Notes under the pieces: model-generated
What the model was told of the DNA's origin: nothing
Seen by the model: only the letters and a program-made list of their open reading frames with translations
Database searches by the model: none
Part shown: in pieces, positions 1-6,330 of the stretch
How positions within the stretch are numbered: position 1 is the first letter of the stretch
Layout of the letters: every line of letters begins with the position of its first letter
Program-made: the position numbers and the translations under genes
Assembly (NCBI GenBank): GCA_012798745.1
Contig: JAAZMQ010000092.1
Span: forward strand, 1 to 9,781
From: Bacteroidales bacterium
GTDB lineage: Bacteria; Bacteroidota; Bacteroidia; Bacteroidales; Dysgonomonadaceae
Direction of reading: 5' to 3'
DNA: 9,781 bases

Positions 1-438
1 ACCTATATTTACACCACCAACGATATCGAAAAAGGTCCTTGGGATGCGATATCTTTTGCCCCGGCCTATCATGATCATACCCTCTTTTTTGACGACGATG
101 GCCGAATATATATGATTTGGGGTGTTGGGAAACTGATGATTGCCGAATCGGATGTTACCGTTGAAATGGAACGGGTACCGATTAATGGTCAAACAGTCTA
201 TCTTAAAGCCGAGTGTAACTTTAAAGATAGGGCAGACATAGCAAAATTCTACTACAGTTTGGATGAAAAGTTATGGAAACCGATTGGTTCACCGCTCAAA
301 ATGGCCTACACCATTCCCCATTTCATGGGATACCGTTTCGGTTTGTTTAATTATGCTACACAAAACACGGGCGGATATGTCGATTTCGACTATTCCCAGA
401 TAAATGAAAGAACCGGCGGGGGTAACAATCCGGAATAA
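1..438 (+). CDS. Glycoside hydrolase family 43 protein, 3' fragment, apparently internally deleted
   Basis: The frame is open from the first base, so the true start lies left of the window; 145 codons are visible. Residues 1-41 match a GH43 five-bladed propeller: TYIYTTNDIEKGPW, then YHDHTLFFDDDGRIYMIWG, the blade holding the pKa-modulating aspartate of the family (YHD). From about residue 56 (ERVPINGQTVYLKAECNF through FMGYRFGLFNYAT and GGYVDFDY) the match is to the C-terminal concanavalin-like beta-sandwich of GH43 xylosidases and arabinofuranosidases. In full-length relatives roughly 200-300 residues separate these blocks, including the AEG-type motif with the general-acid glutamate; here only about 15 residues do. 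The protein would probably be inactive. Family substrates are beta-xylosides or alpha-L-arabinofuranosides. It is the first visible gene of the fucosidase cluster, and its stop overlaps an ATG by one base (TAATG). The family call is firm; the deletion is inferred from remembered family architecture. Confidence 0.82.
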   Translation, partial: TYIYTTNDIEKGPWDAISFAPAYHDHTLFFDDDGRIYMIWGVGKLMIAESDVTVEMERVPINGQTVYLKAECNFKDRADIAKFYYSLDEKLWKPIGSPLKMAYTIPHFMGYRFGLFNYATQNTGGYVDFDYSQINERTGGGNNPE

Positions 439-515
439 TGATAACAAAAAAATTAATCGGAAAAATTACCTATTCCTTACGATACAAAAAACTAGTATAC
501 AATATAATTAATTTG

Positions 516-1973
516 ATGAAAATGAAATACGTTGGAATGATTAAAACAGTAATTTTATTATTGGCAATTGCGGTAGAGAGTGTATATGCTGTCGAACCCC
601 CCGCACCGATATTGCCTGTGCCGTCTGAAAATCAACTAGCATGGCACGAAATGGAAACAAACGCTTTCATTCATTTTACCATCAACACCTTCACCGGTCG
701 CGAATGGGGATACGGAGATGAAAGCCCAACATTGTTCAATCCCTCGGCCTTGAATGTCGATCAATGGATCTCGACCCTCAAGGAAACCGGATTTAAAGGT
801 GTAATTCTAACCTGCAAGCATCACGACGGTTTTTGCCTGTGGCCGTCAAAATATACGGAACATTCCATAAAAAACAGTCCATACAAAAACGGGAAAGGCG
901 ATATCGTGAAAGAAGTAAGCGATGCATGCCGAAAATATAACCTTAAATTTGGAGTTTATCTTTCGCCGTGGGACAGAAACCACAAAGATTACGGAAAACC
1001 GGCTTATATCACTTATTATAGAAATCAACTCAAGGAATTGTTTACCGATTACGGCCCCGTTTTCGAAATGTGGTTTGATGGTGCCAACGGTGGAGACGGG
1101 TATTACGGAGGTGCAAGAGAAACCCGAAAGATAGATTCCAGAACCTATTACGACTGGCCAACTACGTTGAATTTGATACGCAGCATACAGCCACAAGTCC
1201 TTTTCTTTAGCGACGCCGGACCCGATATCAGATGGGTAGGGAACGAACAGGGATGTGCGGGTGAAACCAACTGGAATACCCTCACACCCGATACGCTTTA
1301 TCCAGGAAAACCGGGAATCGGCGACTTATTGAAAACAGGATCTATTGACGGCACAAAATGGATTCCTGCCGAAGTTGATGTATCGATCAGACCGGGATGG
1401 TTTTACCATTCGGAAGAAGATGCATTGGTGAAAACTCCGGAACAGCTTTTTGATATCTATCTGACTTCAGTAGGCCGGGGTTCTGTTCTATTGCTGAACG
1501 TCCCGCCGGACAGAAGAGGGTTGATTCACGAAAACGACGTGAAATCCCTTCAAGGTTTCAAACAACTATTGGATTCCGTTTTTGCAAACAACTTGGCAGA
1601 AGGAGCTTCAGTAAAAGCATCCGGTTACAGAGGGAAATCGAAAAAATATGCTCCTAAGAATGTAACGGACAAAAATAAAGAAACGTACTGGGCAACAGAC
1701 GACAAAGAACACACCGGCTGGTTCGAAATCGATTTCGGAAAACCACAGACTGTTTCCTATGTCCTGTTGCAAGAATACATCAAATTGGGCCAAAGGGTCA
1801 AATCATTTTCGATAGATGCATGGAAAGATAATAAATGGCAACAAATTTCCGAAGGAACAACCATCGGTTACAAAAGAATAATTCAAGTTGATCCCGTGAC
1901 CACACAAAAAATAAGGGTAAAAATCTTGGATTCTAAAGCATGTCCGGTTTTGTCTAACGTAGCAGTGTATTGA
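516..1973 (+). CDS. Alpha-L-fucosidase, GH29, with C-terminal F5/8 type C (CBM32-like) domain
   Basis: Secreted exo-fucosidase, 485 residues from the chosen start. A signal peptide (KTVILLLAIAVESVYA, then VEPP) sends it to the periplasm or outside. The GH29 barrel follows: AWHEMETNAFIHFTINTF, TGFKGVILTCKHHDGFCLWPS (the conserved KHHDGF), GVYLSPWDRN, and MWFDGANG, whose Asp (D188 here) is the family nucleophile. The acid/base is probably one of the glutamates in WVGNEQG or GETNW (E244 or E250). From about residue 359 a discoidin-like domain begins (NLAEGASVKASG, YAPKNVTDKNKETYWATDD, GWFEIDFGKPQTVSYVLLQE), a glycan-binding module. The layout resembles GH29 subfamily B (alpha-1,3/1,4). The frame is open back to an ATG at 438 overlapping the GH43 stop, but 438-515 is AT-rich and would place 26 extra residues before the signal peptide. 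I prefer 516; 522 and 537 are also possible. The family is sure; linkage preference is inferred. Confidence 0.93.
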   Translation: MKMKYVGMIKTVILLLAIAVESVYAVEPPAPILPVPSENQLAWHEMETNAFIHFTINTFTGREWGYGDESPTLFNPSALNVDQWISTLKETGFKGVILTCKHHDGFCLWPSKYTEHSIKNSPYKNGKGDIVKEVSDACRKYNLKFGVYLSPWDRNHKDYGKPAYITYYRNQLKELFTDYGPVFEMWFDGANGGDGYYGGARETRKIDSRTYYDWPTTLNLIRSIQPQVLFFSDAGPDIRWVGNEQGCAGETNWNTLTPDTLYPGKPGIGDLLKTGSIDGTKWIPAEVDVSIRPGWFYHSEEDALVKTPEQLFDIYLTSVGRGSVLLLNVPPDRRGLIHENDVKSLQGFKQLLDSVFANNLAEGASVKASGYRGKSKKYAPKNVTDKNKETYWATDDKEHTGWFEIDFGKPQTVSYVLLQEYIKLGQRVKSFSIDAWKDNKWQQISEGTTIGYKRIIQVDPVTTQKIRVKILDSKACPVLSNVAVY

Positions 1974-1974
1974 T

Positions 1975-4401
1975 ATGAAGAAATATTTTTACGCCCTTCT
2001 TTTAATTCTGCTTTCGCTTCCGGCGTGTGCATCGAAAACTACAGAAAACAATCTTGTATTGCAATATACTTCACCTGCCGAAATTTGGGAAGCTACTTTT
2101 CCACTCGGCAACGGACGCATCGGGATGATGCCCGATGGAGGTATCCATACAGAACATATCGTTTTGAACGATATCACCATGTGGTCGGGAAGCGAGGACC
2201 TGGAAGCGTTGAATCCCGAAGCTATTAACTACCTGCCCGAAATCCGTAAATTGTTGCTCGAAGACAAAAATCTTGAAGCCCAAAAGATCATGTATCAACA
2301 TTTCCGCTGTGGAGGAAAAGGATCGGCTTTCGGGCAGGCAAAAGATGCCCCGTACGGATGTTTTCAGATGCTCGGAGATTTACATATTCGTTATTCGTAC
2401 CCTGAAAGCAGCCTCCCCGCCAACTATCAACGAACACTTTCGCTGAACGAGGCGGTTGCTTATACCCGTTTTCAAAAAGGAAACACGCAATACACACGTG
2501 AATACTTTGCTTCGTTTACGAACGATATACTGCTCATCCGCCTTACTTCAAACAAGAAAAAGGCCATTGATTTTGAATTGACCCTCACTCGTCCCGAAAG
2601 GGCAACAATTTCCGTAAAAAACAATGTCTTGCAAATGGAAGGACAGCTGAACGATGGCTACAATACCGATAAAGGGGTTCGTTACCTTACCAAGGTACAA
2701 ATCATCAATAAAGGCGGCACACTTTCGTCCGACGATTCCTCAATATCCCTTGCCAAAGCCGATGAGGCAATCATTTTTATCTCCACTTCTACCGACATGT
2801 TGGACAAAAATTATCGGGTTAGTGTGGACAAATTGCTTTCAAAAGCCTATGAAACTCCATATAAAAAACTAAAAAGATCGCATATCGACGCTTATCGTGA
2901 TAAATTCGATCGCGTGGAACTGAATTTAGGCAAACAAAACAACGATTTGCCTACCAATGAACGTCTGAAAGATTTTCAGCAAAACAACGACCCTTCGTTT
3001 GCCGCATTATACTTCCAATTTGGACGATACCTGATGATTAGCGGAACGCGCGAAAATTCTCTTCCGCTTAATTTACAGGGGCTGTGGGCTAATACCTTGC
3101 AAACGCCATGGAATGGCGACTATCACCTGAACATCAATGTTCAAATGAATTATTGGCCTGCAGAAGTGTGCAATCTTTCAGCGCTGCACAAACCCTTGCT
3201 CCATTTCACACAATCGCTTGTCACGTCAGGAACCACTACTGCAAAAACGTTTTATGGAGCTAAAGGTTGGGTAGCTCATGTAATTACCAATCCATGGCGT
3301 TTTACTGCACCGGCCGAACATGCATCGTGGGGAGCAACCAACACCGGAGGAGCTTGGCTATGTCAACATTTATGGGAGCATTACGCTTTCACACAAGACA
3401 ACGGCTATCTGCAAACCATTTATCCTACACTAAAGGGAGCAGCCGATTTTTTTCTGACCAACATGATAGAAGAACCCACGCATGGATGGCTGGTAACTGC
3501 CCCATCGTCATCGCCGGAAAATGCTTTTTACCTTCCGGGAAGCAACGAACCTGTTTATGTATGTATGGGACCGACAATGGACGTGGAAATTATTCACGAA
3601 TTATTTGACAATGTACTCAAAGCTGCCGAAATCCTCGATACGCGGGATGAAACCGTCGAAAAAATCAAGGTAGCAAAACCCAAATTACCTCCCTTACAGA
3701 TTAGTTCCAAAGGCTACCTGCAGGAATGGTTATACGACTACGAAGAAGTAGATCCGCACCATCGCCACATTTCGCATTTATATGCTTTATACCCCTCTAA
3801 TCAGATATCTCCTTACAAAACACCTCAATTGGCTGCAGCAGCCCGTAAAACGCTGGAACGAAGGGGAGATGGAGGTACCGGCTGGTCGCGCGCGTGGAAA
3901 ATAAGCTTTTGGGCACGACTTCACGATGGAAATAGAGCTTATAAACTCTTAAAGAACCTTCTTCAACCGGCTATCGATAAAGGAACATCCATGTCAGGAC
4001 AAGGAGGTGGAACCTATCCCAATCTTTTCTGTGCTCATCCGCCATTTCAAATCGACGGAAACTTTGGAGGAACAGCCGGCATTGCCGAAATGCTTATCCA
4101 GAGTCAAGACGGATATATCGAATTGCTCCCTGCGCTTCCCGACAATTGGGCAACCGGCAGTTTCAAGGGTTTGTGTGTCCGCGGTGGAGGAGAAGTAAAT
4201 GCACACTGGGAAAACAAACAAGTAACATCCATCACCATTAAATCCCGTGCAAACCATACATTCAAAATAAAAATCCCCACCTATGCCCGGACTATAAGAC
4301 TAAACAAGAAAAAATACAGTGAAAGTGAACAAGAAGAATATATTTCCCTTCCAATGAAAAAAGGAGACATTGCTGTTATCGATATAAATTCCGGCAAATA
4401 A
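1975..4401 (+). CDS. Alpha-L-fucosidase, GH95, lipoprotein
   Basis: Inverting fucosidase, typically releasing alpha-1,2-linked L-fucose from galactose termini; 808 residues, normal for full-length GH95. The N-terminus is a lipoprotein signal ending LLSLPAC (Cys18), with no acidic cluster after the Cys, so a periplasm-facing anchor is as likely as surface display. Domains: N-terminal beta-sandwich from about 25 to 290 (PAEIWEATFPLGNGRIGMM, LNDITMWSGS), alpha/alpha barrel about 300-700, C-terminal beta domain to the end. Family catalytic residues are all present: N386 and N388 in YHLNINVQMNYWP, the acid E515 in APSSSPEN, and D694 in FQIDGNFGG. H384, two residues before N386, is kept; as I recall, this position is Thr in the L-galactosidases of the family, so fucose is the better guess. 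It starts one base after the GH29 stop, so the two fucosidases are almost certainly co-transcribed and probably translationally coupled. Confidence 0.95.
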   Translation: MKKYFYALLLILLSLPACASKTTENNLVLQYTSPAEIWEATFPLGNGRIGMMPDGGIHTEHIVLNDITMWSGSEDLEALNPEAINYLPEIRKLLLEDKNLEAQKIMYQHFRCGGKGSAFGQAKDAPYGCFQMLGDLHIRYSYPESSLPANYQRTLSLNEAVAYTRFQKGNTQYTREYFASFTNDILLIRLTSNKKKAIDFELTLTRPERATISVKNNVLQMEGQLNDGYNTDKGVRYLTKVQIINKGGTLSSDDSSISLAKADEAIIFISTSTDMLDKNYRVSVDKLLSKAYETPYKKLKRSHIDAYRDKFDRVELNLGKQNNDLPTNERLKDFQQNNDPSFAALYFQFGRYLMISGTRENSLPLNLQGLWANTLQTPWNGDYHLNINVQMNYWPAEVCNLSALHKPLLHFTQSLVTSGTTTAKTFYGAKGWVAHVITNPWRFTAPAEHASWGATNTGGAWLCQHLWEHYAFTQDNGYLQTIYPTLKGAADFFLTNMIEEPTHGWLVTAPSSSPENAFYLPGSNEPVYVCMGPTMDVEIIHELFDNVLKAAEILDTRDETVEKIKVAKPKLPPLQISSKGYLQEWLYDYEEVDPHHRHISHLYALYPSNQISPYKTPQLAAAARKTLERRGDGGTGWSRAWKISFWARLHDGNRAYKLLKNLLQPAIDKGTSMSGQGGGTYPNLFCAHPPFQIDGNFGGTAGIAEMLIQSQDGYIELLPALPDNWATGSFKGLCVRGGGEVNAHWENKQVTSITIKSRANHTFKIKIPTYARTIRLNKKKYSESEQEEYISLPMKKGDIAVIDINSGK

Positions 4402-4443
4402 AAACCCGGAAATTCAAATAAATATCTTCGTAGGTAAAAATAC

Positions 4444-4489
4444 AAAGAGGGAACTGTTCTGAATTAATTTAAAGAACAGTTCCCTCTTT
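4444..4489. terminator. Perfect 17-bp inverted repeat, likely bidirectional terminator
   Basis: Left arm 4444-4460 (AAAGAGGGAACTGTTCT) is the exact reverse complement of right arm 4473-4489, with a 12-base AT-rich loop. It sits between the convergent GH95 stop (4401) and the stop of the minus-strand thioredoxin-like gene (4506). The arms begin with AAA and end with TTT, so transcripts from either side form a GC-containing stem ending in U residues. There is no long T tract, so efficiency is uncertain. Confidence 0.82.
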
Positions 4490-4505
4490 ACCATTTTGGC
4501 GGAAA

Positions 4506-4997
4506 TTAAAGAATGATTTTCAATTTTTCCGGAGTAACATTCATGTCAATAATCACCCCATTCTCATCAATCAAATAATTTTTGAAACCCTTCTTTAAGC
4601 GAAATTTTTTATATATCTCGGAACGGGGCCCTTTTTCGTCGCAAAATTGCGATTCAATTTCGAGCTGATCCCAGCGTATCGTCTTCTCAAACACGTTTCT
4701 ATTCTCATCAAAAGAAATAGACAAATACGCAATATCCGGATAATTTTCCTTCACAAAATTGTGCATCCTGATATTCAATGCTCTCGAACAAGCATCATAT
4801 GCAGCCCAGAAATTTACAATTACCTTTTTGCCTTTGTACTCGCTTAAATCAAGAATATTTCCCTTGGTCTCGTGCAACACGATATTTGGGATCCGTTCGC
4901 CGGGATAATAACCTATACAAGGTTCACCGGTTTTAATTGATCCTGAGGACATCATAAGCGAAGCTAATGCAAGAAGGCAAAACTTCACATACTTCAT
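4506..4997 (-). CDS. Secreted thioredoxin-fold (TlpA/AhpC-TSA-like) protein lacking the CxxC motif
   Basis: Small exported protein, 163 residues from the ATG at 4997. The N-terminus (MKYVKFCLLALASLMMSSGS) is a signal peptide without a lipobox. The mature part has TlpA/redoxin features: PNIVLHETKGNILDLSEYKGKK, the strand VIVNFWAAYD where thioredoxins have VNFWASWC, ISFDENR, and the late strand YLIDENGVIID. At the active-site position the sequence is D68-A-C70-S71 instead of CxxC, and the cis-proline before the last strand is replaced (GFKNYLID). It is therefore unlikely to be a disulfide oxidoreductase; a binding or structural role is possible but unknown. The frame is open to 5060, but the extra 21 residues precede the signal peptide and lie in the AT-rich leader, so I chose 4997. 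It is on the same strand as the next thioredoxin-like gene but 218 bases away, with its own promoter box. Confidence 0.85.
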   Translation of the reverse strand: MKYVKFCLLALASLMMSSGSIKTGEPCIGYYPGERIPNIVLHETKGNILDLSEYKGKKVIVNFWAAYDACSRALNIRMHNFVKENYPDIAYLSISFDENRNVFEKTIRWDQLEIESQFCDEKGPRSEIYKKFRLKKGFKNYLIDENGVIIDMNVTPEKLKIIL

Positions 4998-5065
4998 AAA
5001 TTTTTGTTTTAATACATACTGAAATCTTATCATATGCACTATGCAATTGATAAAATTCAATTTTT

Positions 5066-5091
5066 AAACGATCTTTCGCCAAAGATCATTT
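5066..5091 (-). promoter_or_regulatory. Hairpin in the 5' leader of the thioredoxin-like gene
   Basis: A perfect 7-bp stem (5070-5076 with 5081-5087) closes a 4-base loop and continues for 3 more A-T pairs (5066-5068 with 5089-5091) past one mismatch. It lies about 10 nt after the start of transcription predicted from the box at 5108-5115, inside an untranslated leader of roughly 100 nt. It may stabilise the mRNA or regulate it. No U tract follows it in the gene's direction, so it is not an obvious attenuator. Confidence 0.4.
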
Positions 5092-5107
5092 GTTAAATTT
5101 CGAAGCG

Positions 5108-5115
5108 CAAAAGTA
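5108..5115 (-). promoter_or_regulatory. Bacteroidetes -7 promoter box (TACTTTTG)
   Basis: On the minus strand this reads TACTTTTG, an exact fit to the Bacteroidetes sigma-ABfr -7 consensus TAnnTTTG. It lies about 110 bases upstream of the thioredoxin-like start at 4997. No clear TTTG -33 element is seen at the usual spacing; there is only a T-rich run (5133-5141 on the complementary strand). Confidence 0.5.
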
Positions 5116-5215
5116 GGGTACTTTTTACTAAGAAAAAAAAATCCGGATAAAATAATTGTTACTATATGTTAGTATGTGTTTTTTTGAAATTGGTAAATAA
5201 ATACTATCCAATCAT

Positions 5216-6190
5216 TTATGGGGAAACAGAAAAAAATCCTTCAACAACTTCGGGCGGCGAATCTTTCAATATTACCTTTTTTCTCTTATCAAGCAGATAC
5301 AAGGCGGGATAAGCTTTGATATCGTACAGATTCTTTTTGGCAATAACCCTTCCTTGATCATAAGCATTAATCCATTCGGCAGGTAATTGTGGCAGATAAT
5401 CGAGCCATTCACCAATATTTTCACCGGGATACACAGTTAAAACCGTCAACATGGTTCGGGTTGGCGAATTCATTTTCATAGCACGATTGATAGGCTCGGA
5501 ATTTACAATTTGTTGAATAACGGCATCGCAAGTGGAACATTCGGGATCGAAAAAAATCATAAGAAGATAATTACTCTTGAGAGAATGCAAACTAAAAGTT
5601 TCCCCTGTTGCTAATGCACAATCGAAATTGGTAGCCTTTTTCCCCACCCGATTCTTCTTTGCCATGCGGAATTGAAATTTGTATTTCGATCGTTCAGCAT
5701 CAGAAAGCAATGGTGATTTGATCAATTGTTTCAATACCACAAGATAAAACTCTTCATCGCGAAAAGGAGAATTTGGCTCATAAAGATATTTTTCGAAAAG
5801 CGAAGTAAAATAAGCATACATCGCTTTATTTTCTTCCATCTTGGTTAATGTATATTGCAACGATTTCTTTGCATCTTCAAATGAAACGTAATTTTGTAGA
5901 ATGTGAATGTAATCCACAAAAGCCTGCTCTGTAATCTCAGGACGTGAAATGAATCTTTCGTTACTGAAATCGAATCTATCCCAATAATGCATCACCAAAA
6001 ACTTCCCTCGTTCTTCAGCAGAAGTAATGTCATCGGGAATTTTAGGCAAATGAAAAATATTTTCCGAAACGATTTGCGTGCTCAAGCCGGCTCGTTCGCG
6101 CTCGACATCAGATAAAGCTTTCCTGCTCGACGAACAAGCTGTAGCTGCCAAGACAAAAAACAAGAAACAATATGTATACGGCGACTTCAT
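5216..6190 (-). CDS. DUF5106-like lipoprotein with C-terminal thioredoxin domain
   Basis: Envelope lipoprotein of 324 residues. The signal peptide ends FFVLAATACSSS, making Cys19 the likely lipidated residue, although the residue at -3 is Ala rather than Leu. Residues about 45-180 (LPKIPDDITSAEERGKFLVMHYWDRFDF and following) are helical and match the N-terminal region of Bacteroidales proteins annotated DUF5106, which precedes a thioredoxin fold. Residues about 183-324 are thioredoxin-like: VGKKATNFDCALATGETFSL, the strand YLLMIFFDPECSTC with redox pair C218/C221, and the cis-proline P295 in AYPALYLLD. The intact CxxC and cis-Pro suggest a periplasmic thiol-disulfide reductase; its partner is unknown. 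It is divergent from dnaX across a 140-base gap and upstream of, but probably not in one operon with, the CxxC-less thioredoxin-like gene. Confidence 0.87.
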   Translation of the reverse strand: MKSPYTYCFLFFVLAATACSSSRKALSDVERERAGLSTQIVSENIFHLPKIPDDITSAEERGKFLVMHYWDRFDFSNERFISRPEITEQAFVDYIHILQNYVSFEDAKKSLQYTLTKMEENKAMYAYFTSLFEKYLYEPNSPFRDEEFYLVVLKQLIKSPLLSDAERSKYKFQFRMAKKNRVGKKATNFDCALATGETFSLHSLKSNYLLMIFFDPECSTCDAVIQQIVNSEPINRAMKMNSPTRTMLTVLTVYPGENIGEWLDYLPQLPAEWINAYDQGRVIAKKNLYDIKAYPALYLLDKRKKVILKDSPPEVVEGFFSVSP

Positions 6191-6233
6191 GCTCTGATCT
6201 GCTTATTTTATTCGATTTCAAAAAGTAAAGATA

Positions 6234-6241
6234 CAAAAATA
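6234..6241 (-). promoter_or_regulatory. Bacteroidetes -7 promoter box (TATTTTTG) for the DUF5106-like gene
   Basis: The minus strand reads TATTTTTG, matching TAnnTTTG, about 44 bases before the ATG at 6190, which implies a short leader of roughly 35-40 nt. A near match (TATCTTTA) overlaps it slightly downstream. No convincing -33 TTTG is found at the standard distance. Confidence 0.4.
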
Positions 6242-6290
6242 TTCCAAAAACAAGATACACCTCCTTCATATCGAGACAATAGAAAACGAA

Positions 6291-6306
6291 TAATTTTGTA
6301 TATTTG
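6291..6306 (+). promoter_or_regulatory. Two tandem -7 promoter boxes upstream of dnaX
   Basis: TAATTTTG (6291-6298) and TATATTTG (6299-6306) lie end to end, each fitting TAnnTTTG, and sit 25-40 bases before the dnaX ATG. The second would give a very short leader. A purine-rich ribosome-binding site (AGGGAAAAGA, 6321-6330) directly precedes the start, which is stronger than is usual in this phylum. Confidence 0.5.
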
Positions 6307-6330
6307 TGTTTTACAAAATGAGGGAAAAGA

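Noticed and set aside
481..515. Internal promoter before GH29
   Set aside because: The region is AT-rich and promoter-like in composition, but contains no TAnnTTTG box; composition alone is not enough.
846..1196. 116-residue - strand frame opposite GH29
   Set aside because: It is antisense to the conserved GH29 catalytic region, with no start context or recognisable domain.
3267..3608. 113-residue + strand frame within GH95
   Set aside because: It is an alternative frame of the GH95 gene, which is continuous and carries its catalytic residues across this stretch.
5133..5174. Possible terminator for the DUF5106-like gene: ATCCGGAT palindrome next to an A9/T9 run, plus a small TACTA/TAGTA inverted repeat
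   Set aside because: The palindrome has no loop and the other stem is only 5 AT-rich base pairs, so neither makes a convincing intrinsic terminator, although the T run faces the right way on the minus strand.
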